From an uncultured Faecalibacterium sp. (lineage in GTDB: Bacteria > Bacillota > Clostridia > Oscillospirales > Ruminococcaceae), in the NCBI GenBank assembly GCA_902463905.1, contig CABQHF010000125.1, positions 1 through 6,561 on the forward strand: 6,561 nucleotides of DNA. Reading direction: 5' to 3'. Position 1 is the first letter of the stretch, and the number at the start of each line of letters is the position of its first letter. The notes beneath the pieces were generated by a model. That model worked only from the letters and a program-made list of their open reading frames with translations. It was not told where the DNA came from and searched no databases. Shown here one piece after another: positions 1 through 4,156 of this stretch. Made by a program: the position numbers and the translations under genes.

Positions 1-1268
1 GCCTTCAGGTCGTTGTTCTCGAACAGGGGATCCAGCTTGTTGGTGGTGAAGGCCATGACCTTGGCGTTTGCATCAGCAACCAGATCCTTGACAGCGCCGG
101 CAGCCTGAGCGTAACCCAGACCAGCCTTGGAAGCGGGGATGCCGCACTCGGAACCCATGATGGAAGCGCCCTTCTCATCGTTCAGCAGGAACTGGATCAG
201 GGTAGCAGCCTCGGCAACGCACTGGCTGGTCTTGGTGATGGCCAGGCCCATGGAGACCTTGGAGAAGCCGCCGTTGTAATCGCCGAACTTGATCTCCTCG
301 CCGACGGTGAAGCCGTCCTTGTTGTCGTCATCCAGAGCGGAAGAGTACTTGGTAGCAGCAGAATCCCACTCGAAGATGCCTGCGATCTTACCGGTGATCC
401 ACTCGTTGGACTGGTGGGTAGCGGTATCGGAGTTTGCAGAGTAGTAGGTCTTCAGGTTCATCATGACGTGGCCGTCCACCAGGCTCTTGATGAAGTCGAT
501 GCCCTCAGCGATCTCGTCCTCGGTGTAGTTCAGGGTAGAGGTGACGGGGTCAGCCCAGTCCTTGCCGTACTTGGACTCGAGGTAGAACACCATCAGGATC
601 ATACGGTCGTAAGCGCCCAGGTGCAGGGGATAGTAATCATTGCCCAGCTTCTCCTGGAAGGCCTTACCAGCTGCCATCAGGTCATCCAGAGTCTTGGGAA
701 CTTCGGTAATGCCAGCCTTGTTGAAGGTGGTCATGTTCCAGAAGAAGATACGGCCGGTCATAGAAACAGGCACGCACTGCTGGGAGTTTGCAACGTAGCA
801 GGCATCCATGGCAGCCTCGTCCCACTGGGTCAGATCCAGGAAGTTGGAAACGGTGTTCAGATCCACGAACTTGCTGCCGTCAGCAGAGTAGTTGTACAGC
901 CAGTTCCAGTTCACCTGGCACACATCCTGTGCGTTGCCTGCGATGAAGGCAGCTGCCATCTTCTCTTCCCAGCCGGACCATGCGGCAAAGGTGGGCTCGA
1001 TGGTGATGTTGGTGTGCTCTGCCTGGAACTCCTTGATGGCGTTCTGGTAAGCCTCGTGACGGCTGTCACCGCCCCACCAGCTGATGGTCAGGTTGACGGG
1101 GCCATCGGACAGAGCCAAACTCTCATCTGCGGAAGCAGCGGGAGCGGATGCCACGGACGAAGAGGCTGCGGTGCTGGAAGAATTGCCGCCGCAGGCAGCC
1201 AGCAGACCGGCTGCACCCACAGCGCCAGTGACCTTCATGAAATCACGACGGGAAATTGCCTTGCTCAT
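1..1268 (-). CDS. ABC transporter extracellular sugar-binding lipoprotein (solute-binding family 1), 3' end cut by window
   Basis: This gene encodes the membrane-anchored receptor of a carbohydrate ABC importer, which captures substrate outside the cell and hands it to two permeases. Translation from ATG at 1268 gives 422 residues before the window edge. The signal peptide carries S6-R7-R8-D9-F10-M11-K12, a hydrophobic stretch, and the lipobox LLAAC with the lipidated Cys26. A Ser/Ala-rich tether follows (about residues 29-50). The mature domain opens with the family-typical TISWWGGDSRHEAY stretch (61-74) and continues with IFFWNM (174-179), FEWDSAA (299-305) and GIPASKAGL (376-384). Family members are usually about 420-450 residues, so only a short C-terminal tail should be missing. 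The start is supported by AGGAGG nine bases upstream. Codons are strongly biased (AAC, GGC, CTG), which suggests high expression. The family call is firm. The substrate (oligosaccharide, sugar or glycerol phosphate) cannot be read from the sequence, and the permease genes would lie beyond the left edge. Confidence 0.93.
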   Translation of the reverse strand, partial: MSKAISRRDFMKVTGAVGAAGLLAACGGNSSSTAASSSVASAPAASADESLALSDGPVNLTISWWGGDSRHEAYQNAIKEFQAEHTNITIEPTFAAWSGWEEKMAAAFIAGNAQDVCQVNWNWLYNYSADGSKFVDLNTVSNFLDLTQWDEAAMDACYVANSQQCVPVSMTGRIFFWNMTTFNKAGITEVPKTLDDLMAAGKAFQEKLGNDYYPLHLGAYDRMILMVFYLESKYGKDWADPVTSTLNYTEDEIAEGIDFIKSLVDGHVMMNLKTYYSANSDTATHQSNEWITGKIAGIFEWDSAATKYSSALDDDNKDGFTVGEEIKFGDYNGGFSKVSMGLAITKTSQCVAEAATLIQFLLNDEKGASIMGSECGIPASKAGLGYAQAAGAVKDLVADANAKVMAFTTNKLDPLFENNDLK

Positions 1269-1277
1269 TTTTGTTCT

Positions 1278-1283
1278 CCTCCT
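1278..1283 (-). promoter_or_regulatory. Ribosome binding site of the sugar-binding lipoprotein gene
   Basis: A perfect AGGAGG on the minus strand sits nine bases before the ATG at 1268. It decides the start and fits a highly translated gene. Confidence 0.9.
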
Positions 1284-1309
1284 AAGATGATCAAAAACAT
1301 CGTCTTTCA

Positions 1310-1331
1310 CGGGGGTTCTGCACAAACCCCG
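1310..1331 (-). other. Leader hairpin of the sugar-binding protein mRNA
   Basis: On the minus strand CGGGGTT pairs with AACCCCCG around a short loop, giving five G-C pairs, one bulged base and two A-T pairs. If transcription starts near 1337 (see the promoter at 1344-1372), this stem lies almost at the 5' end of the message. A stabilising 5' hairpin is the simplest reading. No U-tract follows, so it is not a terminator. Confidence 0.45.
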
Positions 1332-1341
1332 TTGTATACAA
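1332..1341. promoter_or_regulatory. Candidate operator palindrome TTGTATACAA at the transcription start
   Basis: A perfect 10-bp palindrome lies two bases downstream of the proposed -10 box and covers the expected start site of the sugar-binding protein gene. As I recall, the same core occurs in the B. subtilis GntR operator, and similar sites are common for GntR-family repressors. The position suits repression. The regulator is unknown and no regulator gene lies in the window. Confidence 0.4.
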
Positions 1342-1343
1342 TT

Positions 1344-1372
1344 ATGATAACAAAAGGCGAGCAAAAAAGAAA
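1344..1372 (-). promoter_or_regulatory. Probable sigma-A promoter of the sugar-binding protein gene
   Basis: The -10 box TATCAT (1344-1349) is preceded by TG plus one base, making an extended -10. A weak -35, TTTCTT (1367-1372), lies 17 bases upstream. The start would fall near 1337 and give a leader of about 70 bases. The poor -35 suggests activator help or reliance on the extended -10. Confidence 0.45.
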
Positions 1373-1424
1373 GACGCAAATTGTGGTTGTAGCGAAGGAA
1401 AACGTACAAATATTGCTCTATTTC

Positions 1425-1444
1425 TGGCGTCGGTTTTGACGCCA
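1425..1444. repeat. 20-bp perfect inverted repeat TGGCGTC-N6-GACGCCA
   Basis: The arms are 7 bp and perfect, with loop GGTTTT as read on the plus strand. It lies about 55 bp upstream of the proposed -35 of the sugar-binding protein gene. No T-tract follows on either strand, so a terminator is unlikely. An activator or repressor site is plausible. The adjoining octamer TTCTGGCG (1422-1429) recurs at 1463-1470, 41 bp away or close to four helical turns, which adds to the operator-like look. Confidence 0.45.
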
Positions 1445-1569
1445 TTGCTGAAATGAATAAACTTCTGGCGAAAAACTGTGCAACATGTATACTTCAACGT
1501 TTTGCATAGAAAAAGGGTGGGCGGGGTGCCCGGAACCGCAAAAATGGCAAGAAGTCCGGGAACATTTGC

Positions 1570-1589
1570 ACGCTGCGCCCGGCCGGAGA
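1570..1589. repeat. Direct repeat copy 1, ACGCTGC-GC-CCGGCCGGAGA
   Basis: This 20-bp motif contains the self-complementary core CCGGCCGG. It matches the 18-bp copy at 1711-1728 at every position except for an extra GC dinucleotide. The copies start 141 bp apart. Such long identity is unlikely by chance in a short AT-leaning spacer. A paired protein-binding site or the ends of a small duplication are both possible. Confidence 0.5.
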
Positions 1590-1644
1590 CGCAAAATACG
1601 AAAAAGACGGCGTACCATGAACGATCGTCGGACGAGAAAATGAT

Positions 1645-1697
1645 TAATATATCAATTGCGCAAAAAAAGTACGTCCGGACTCTTGAGTGATATATTA
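1645..1697. repeat. Inverted repeat TAATATATCA / TGATATATTA
   Basis: Ten-base arms at 1645-1654 and 1688-1697 are exact reverse complements, separated by 33 bases that include the palindrome GTCCGGAC (1673-1680). The whole structure lies between the two CCGGCCGG-containing direct repeats. The arms are AT-only except at their ends, so the RNA stem would be weak. A DNA-binding pair or a promoter-like AT segment are alternatives. Confidence 0.4.
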
Positions 1698-1710
1698 GTA
1701 TTTCACAGGA

Positions 1711-1728
1711 ACGCTGCCCGGCCGGAGA
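1711..1728. repeat. Direct repeat copy 2, ACGCTGC-CCGGCCGGAGA
   Basis: This is the second copy of the motif at 1570-1589, lacking the internal GC dinucleotide but otherwise identical. It lies 40 bp beyond the end of the tdk terminator. Confidence 0.5.
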
Positions 1729-1750
1729 GAAATGAGGGCGGCGAACGGGT

Positions 1751-1763
1751 GACATCGGATGTC
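1751..1763. repeat. 13-bp palindrome GACATC-G-GATGTC
   Basis: Two perfect 6-bp arms surround a single central base, just past the T-tract of the tdk terminator. With a one-base loop it cannot form a normal RNA hairpin, so if it is functional it is a DNA site. It may be chance. Confidence 0.3.
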
Positions 1764-1767
1764 TGAT

Positions 1768-1805
1768 AAGAAGAAAAGCCGCCGCACAGAAAACTGCGCA
1801 GCGGC
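1768..1805 (-). terminator. Intrinsic terminator of the rex-tdk operon
   Basis: On the minus strand an 11-bp stem (arms 1795-1805 and 1778-1788, with two G-T wobbles) encloses the loop GTTTTC and is followed by TTTTCTTCTT. It begins 17 bases after the tdk stop. It is a strong rho-independent terminator and implies that the sugar-binding protein gene downstream needs its own promoter. Confidence 0.92.
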
Positions 1806-1821
1806 TGCGGATGCGGAAAGG

Positions 1822-2421
1822 TCATTTGCGGTTTGCGTAGAATTCCCGCCGGGCGCGGAAATAGCATTGCGGGCACATGCTGACATACTGGACATCGTTT
1901 TCCAGATCGATGGCTACCTGCTCGCCCTCGAAGACGAACTGGCCGTTCACCTTGCGGCAGTTGCAGATGGCTTTACGGCCGCAGGTGCAGATGGTCTTCA
2001 TCTCTTCAATGGTGTGGGCAAGCTCCAGCAGGCGGGTGGAGCCGGGGAAGCCGTGCAGCGAAAAATCGGCCCGCAGGCCGTAGCAGATCACCGGGATGTT
2101 CAGATCCACCGTGACCATGAACAGCTGCTCGGCCTGCTCAGCGGTGAAGAACTGGCTCTCGTCGCACAGCACACAGGCCGGTTTCGTGGTCTGGCTGGCT
2201 TCACGCACCACCTCGAACACGTCCATGTCCGGGCTGATCAAACGGTCGGCCTTGCGGCGCACGCCCAGGCGGCTGACCAGCTCGCCGCCGCCCTTGGTAT
2301 CCACCTGGGGCTTGAGGATCAGCACCTGCATACCCTGCTCTTCGTAGTTGTGGGCCACCTGCATCAGAGCGGTGCTCTTGCCGCTGTTCATGGCCCCGTA
2401 ACGGAAATATAATTTTGCCAT
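1822..2421 (-). CDS. tdk: Thymidine kinase (type II, zinc-binding)
   Basis: This enzyme phosphorylates thymidine (and deoxyuridine) with ATP to give dTMP in cytosolic pyrimidine salvage. The 199-residue length is normal for the TK1-like family. Visible features are the P-loop GAMNSGKS (9-16), the Walker B and catalytic segment CDESQFF with base Glu88 (86-92), and YGLRADF (114-120) of the active site. There are two zinc pairs: Cys145/Cys147 in the C-x-C-G-R-K form and Cys183/Cys186 (C-x2-C). As I recall, the E. coli enzyme uses C-x-C with C-x2-H, so this protein has four cysteines instead. The gene starts 4 bases after the rex stop, and its AGGAG overlaps the last codons of rex, so the two are probably cotranscribed and translationally coupled. 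A strong terminator follows the stop. Identification is secure. Confidence 0.97.
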   Translation of the reverse strand: MAKLYFRYGAMNSGKSTALMQVAHNYEEQGMQVLILKPQVDTKGGGELVSRLGVRRKADRLISPDMDVFEVVREASQTTKPACVLCDESQFFTAEQAEQLFMVTVDLNIPVICYGLRADFSLHGFPGSTRLLELAHTIEEMKTICTCGRKAICNCRKVNGQFVFEGEQVAIDLENDVQYVSMCPQCYFRARREFYANRK

Positions 2422-2425
2422 GCCG

Positions 2426-3067
2426 TTACTCCTGGTTGCGCAGGCGGTAGCCCAGGCTCATCAGGCTGTCGCCCAGATGCACGTTCTCCACCACCACATC
2501 GGGGTAGGGCACGGAGAGGTCGTAGTGGGAGAAGTTCCAGAAGCCCTCAATGCCCAGATCCACCAGGCGGCCGCTGACCTGCTCGGCACCGTCACGGGGT
2601 ACACAGAGCACGGCCACCTTGGGGTGATGCTCTGCGCAGAAGGCCTCCAGTTCGTCTATGTGGCGGATCTGGATGCCGTTGATCTCCTTGCCCACTTCGC
2701 TCTGGGCCACATCAAAGGCGGCGATCAGCTTGTAGCCGTTGGTATCGGTGGTGATGAAGCGGCTCACGGCCTTGCCCAGACGGCCGCAGCCGATGAGGAT
2801 GGTGGGCAAACGGTCGCCATTGCCGAACAGCAGCTTTTCCAGGATGGAGAGCAGATTCTCCACCGAGTAGCCGATGCCCTGCCGACCGTTCACGTCACCG
2901 ATGCAGTTGAAGTCCTGCCGCACCTGGGAGGCCGTAGTGCCCATCTGGGCGGCCAACTCGCGGGAGGAGATGCTGGTGATGCCGTCGGCCTGCAATGAAC
3001 GCAGATAGCGGTAATATTTCGGGAGACGCTTGATCACGGGAAGCGATGCCTTTGTGGGAGTGTTCAT
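2426..3067 (-). CDS. rex: Redox-sensing transcriptional repressor Rex
   Basis: Rex is a homodimeric cytosolic repressor that leaves DNA when NADH binds, linking NADH/NAD+ ratio to fermentation and energy genes. The 213-residue protein has the usual length and order: an N-terminal winged helix (about 11-80, with ISSRELAAQMGTTASQVRQDF-like recognition region 33-53 and GRQGIGY at 61-67), then a Rossmann fold with GCGRLG (93-98, GxGxxG) and Asp119 ending the second strand. The C-terminal segment contains GFWNFSHYDL (175-184) and ENVHLGDSL (194-202). The DFNCIGDVNG variant in place of the more familiar DxSYFGEFGKRG resembles a second Rex type I associate with Clostridia. The start at 3067 is chosen because the domain begins there and AAAGGAG precedes it. 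The frame stays open for another 416 codons upstream, but only as antisense to tepA. It is the first gene of the rex-tdk operon and is divergent from tepA. Its own operator is not evident. Confidence 0.96.
   Translation of the reverse strand: MNTPTKASLPVIKRLPKYYRYLRSLQADGITSISSRELAAQMGTTASQVRQDFNCIGDVNGRQGIGYSVENLLSILEKLLFGNGDRLPTILIGCGRLGKAVSRFITTDTNGYKLIAAFDVAQSEVGKEINGIQIRHIDELEAFCAEHHPKVAVLCVPRDGAEQVSGRLVDLGIEGFWNFSHYDLSVPYPDVVVENVHLGDSLMSLGYRLRNQE
2429..2433 (-). promoter_or_regulatory. tdk ribosome binding site inside the end of rex
   Basis: AGGAG lies in the last sense codons of rex, with its final base immediately before the stop TAA (2426-2428) and seven bases ahead of the tdk ATG. 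A ribosome terminating on rex would uncover or reload directly onto tdk, which suggests coupled translation. Confidence 0.8.
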
Positions 3068-3078
3068 GAGAAAGAATT

Positions 3079-3085
3079 CTCCTTT
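3079..3085 (-). promoter_or_regulatory. rex ribosome binding site
   Basis: AAAGGAG lies 11 bases before the ATG at 3067, a slightly long spacing. It starts only four bases downstream of the T6 tract of the rex leader hairpin, so folding of the leader could affect both termination and initiation. Confidence 0.75.
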
Positions 3086-3089
3086 CAAG

Positions 3090-3141
3090 AAAAAATCGCC
3101 GCGTTTCTGCCCTGTACAAAAGAACACCGGCGTGCGCGGCG
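3090..3141 (-). terminator. Terminator-like hairpin in the rex leader (possible attenuator)
   Basis: In the rex message CGCCGCG (plus-strand 3135-3141) can pair perfectly with CGCGGCG (3097-3103) across about 31 bases, and the stem is followed at once by ATTTTTT. This has the parts of an intrinsic terminator, though the loop is long. It lies between the proposed promoter and the rex ribosome binding site, so termination here would limit rex-tdk expression. No known riboswitch or leader peptide is recognised. Confidence 0.4.
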
Positions 3142-3142
3142 T

Positions 3143-3157
3143 GATGTGTACAACATC
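3143..3157. promoter_or_regulatory. Inverted repeat GATGT-N5-ACATC near the rex start site
   Basis: Perfect 5-bp arms flank a centre that itself contains TGTACA. TGTACA also occurs at 3113-3118. The site lies about 20-35 bp inside the transcribed rex leader, suitable for a repressor roadblock. It does not match the TTGTTAA-N4-TTAACAA type Rex operator I know from Clostridia, so assignment to Rex is speculative. Confidence 0.3.
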
Positions 3158-3162
3158 GCGTA

Positions 3163-3193
3163 TTGTCAAATCCATATCATTATAAAGTATACA
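3163..3193 (+). promoter_or_regulatory. Weak candidate promoter of tepA
   Basis: TTGTCA (3163-3168) and TATACA (3188-3193) are 19 bp apart, longer than ideal. The -10 overlaps the rex -10 on the other strand through the shared GTATAC, so the two promoters would compete. The leader would be about 145 bases. I see no better plus-strand promoter before tepA. Confidence 0.3.
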
Positions 3194-3213
3194 GCACGCG
3201 GGCCGAAAGTCAA
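3186..3213 (-). promoter_or_regulatory. Sigma-A promoter of the rex-tdk operon
   Basis: The -35 TTGACT (3208-3213) and -10 TATACT (3186-3191) are separated by 16 bp, each with one mismatch to consensus. Transcription should start near 3179 and give a leader of about 110 bases. Confidence 0.75.
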
Positions 3214-3270
3214 ATCCCAGATGTGAAAAAACTAAAAAATTACCAAAAATTAAGCGGCGATTCTGCGCTG

Positions 3271-3309
3271 TGCCATACCGGGAGGGTATAGCAGCCCCTT
3301 TCGCGGGGC
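3271..3309 (+). other. Two adjacent hairpins in the tepA leader
   Basis: The first stem runs 3271-3293 (TGC and ATACC pair with GGTAT and GCA, one internal mismatch, loop GGGAG). The second follows with no gap at 3294-3309 (GCCCC, loop TTTCGC, GGGGC). Neither is followed by a U-tract. They sit 23 bases ahead of the ribosome binding site and could modulate mRNA stability or translation. They match no riboswitch class I recognise. Confidence 0.4.
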
Positions 3310-3332
3310 ATGATGAGGCAGGAAAGAACACA

Positions 3333-3338
3333 AAGGAG
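3333..3338 (+). promoter_or_regulatory. tepA ribosome binding site
   Basis: AAGGAG, extended to AAAGGAG with the preceding base, lies eight bases before the ATG at 3347. An ATG at 3340-3342 is out of frame and too close to be used. Confidence 0.85.
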
Positions 3339-3346
3339 AATGCAGT

Positions 3347-4030
3347 ATGCCGGAAAAACGTGCGGATGCCGTGGAACAGCAGCGGCTGGAAAAAGAACTC
3401 ATTGAGGACAGCGGCACGGTCACCCTGACACGGGGCACTCATGCCATCCACTGCCTGACCGTCATCGGCCAGATTGAGGGCCACTCGGAAGCGCCGCAGG
3501 GGCAAAAGACCACCAAGTACGAGCATGTGATCCCCCAGCTGGTGGCGGTGCAGGAAGATCCGCAGATCGAGGGCCTGCTGGTGCTGCTGAACACCGTGGG
3601 CGGGGACGTGGAGGCCGGCCTTGCGCTGGCGGAGCTGATTGCCAGTGTGTCCAAGCCCAGTGCCACGCTGGTGCTGGGCGGCGGGCACTCCATCGGCATC
3701 CCGCTGGCGGTGAGCGCGCGGCGCAGCTTTATCGTGCCAACCGCCACCATGACGGTGCACCCGGTGCGGCACTCCGGGGTGATCCTGGGGGTGCCCCAGA
3801 CTATGCACTGGTTCGACCAGATGCAGCAGCGCATCACCGGCTTTGTGGCTGCTCACAGCGGCATGACCGAAAAGCGCTATACCGAACTGATGCTCCACAC
3901 GGGGGAGCTTGTCATGGACATGGGCACCGTGCTGGACGGCCGCCGCGCCGTGCGGGAAAAGCTCATCGACGAGCTGGGCGGCCTCTCGGAAGCGCTGGAC
4001 TGGTTGTATCAGGAGATCGAGAAAGCCTGA
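3347..4030 (+). CDS. tepA: ClpP-like serine protease of the TepA family (translocation-enhancing protein)
   Basis: This is a cytosolic ClpP/crotonase-fold peptidase. In B. subtilis the relative TepA (YmfB) was linked to pre-protein export or degradation, and its exact role remains unclear. The 227-residue protein has no signal peptide. Motifs are LLNTVGGDVEAG (80-91, the strand-and-oxyanion region of ClpP-fold proteins), GGGHSIG with nucleophile Ser115 (111-117), and TMTVHPVR with catalytic His138 (134-141). It ends with a helix region whose GTVLDGRRAV and LIDELGGLSEAL mirror the ClpP active-site aspartate region. Asp191 or Asp197 is the likeliest third residue, but I cannot fix which. The length matches the family. 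It precedes ftsK, as I recall for ymfB and spoIIIE in B. subtilis, which supports the assignment. The gene is divergent from rex, and no terminator separates it from ftsK, so read-through into ftsK is likely. Confidence 0.93.
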   Translation: MPEKRADAVEQQRLEKELIEDSGTVTLTRGTHAIHCLTVIGQIEGHSEAPQGQKTTKYEHVIPQLVAVQEDPQIEGLLVLLNTVGGDVEAGLALAELIASVSKPSATLVLGGGHSIGIPLAVSARRSFIVPTATMTVHPVRHSGVILGVPQTMHWFDQMQQRITGFVAAHSGMTEKRYTELMLHTGELVMDMGTVLDGRRAVREKLIDELGGLSEALDWLYQEIEKA

Positions 4031-4079
4031 CCCCGCCGGACAGGGCGCAGCGAAAACGGGAAAAGCTACAACAATAGGT

Positions 4080-4108
4080 TTGCCATTTGCTCCGGTGCGT
4101 GGTACAAT
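4080..4108 (+). promoter_or_regulatory. Strong sigma-A promoter of ftsK
   Basis: TTGCCA (4080-4085) and TACAAT (4103-4108) are separated by exactly 17 bp, with TG one base ahead of the -10 (extended -10). The start would be near 4115 and the leader about 42 bases. The promoter begins 50 bases after the tepA stop. Confidence 0.8.
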
Positions 4109-4147
4109 AATAAAATCAAGAATTGTGTCTATGCGGAATGCGGGGAT

Positions 4148-4152
4148 GGGAG
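4148..4152 (+). promoter_or_regulatory. Likely ftsK ribosome binding site
   Basis: GGGAG lies only four bases from the ATG at 4157, closer than usual. The weaker AGAAG just after it may contribute. No in-frame upstream ATG or GTG gives a better start within the leader. Confidence 0.5.
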
Positions 4153-4156
4153 AAGA

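Larger units (their letters stand above)
1269..1821. other. Gene-free 553-bp region between the sugar-binding protein gene and tdk
   Basis: Both flanking genes read leftward. I see no credible coding sequence: the short open frames here have no family resemblance, and the two I checked on the plus strand (starts at 1478 and 1759) lack a good ribosome binding site. The right end (1768-1805) is the tdk terminator and the left end (1269-1372) is the promoter and leader of the sugar-binding protein gene. The middle holds several inverted repeats and a duplicated CCGGCCGG-containing motif, described as separate entries. It is most likely a regulatory region, but an unrecognised small RNA cannot be excluded. 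Confidence 0.6.

Noticed and set aside
414..1439. 341-residue plus-strand open frame
   Set aside because: It is antisense to the sugar-binding lipoprotein gene and runs on into its promoter. It has no recognisable domain, and the minus strand carries an intact signal peptide and domain.
1529..1560. Inverted repeat CCCGGA / TCCGGG as a terminator
   Set aside because: The 6-bp stem encloses a 20-base loop, and the only T-run on the minus strand follows after a further GC-rich stretch, so it does not have terminator geometry.
1478..1690. 70-residue plus-strand open frame in the same gap
   Set aside because: It has no Shine-Dalgarno sequence at a useful distance and no recognisable sequence, and it crosses the inverted repeats. 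I cannot support it as a gene.
1342..1755. 137-residue minus-strand open frame in the gene-free gap
   Set aside because: It covers repeats and the proposed promoter of the next gene and has no family resemblance. The Phe/Arg/Ser-rich translation looks like non-coding DNA.
1269..1821. CRISPR array or insertion-sequence remnant in the repeat-rich gap
   Set aside because: There are only two copies of any long repeat, with no regular spacing, no transposase fragment and no flanking target duplication that I can see.
1759..2412. 217-residue plus-strand open frame
   Set aside because: It starts inside the tdk terminator region and is otherwise antisense to tdk, whose P-loop and zinc cysteines are intact.
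2420..2998. 192-residue plus-strand open frame
   Set aside because: It is antisense to rex. Its Ala/Val/His/Gly-rich composition is typical of a shadow frame.
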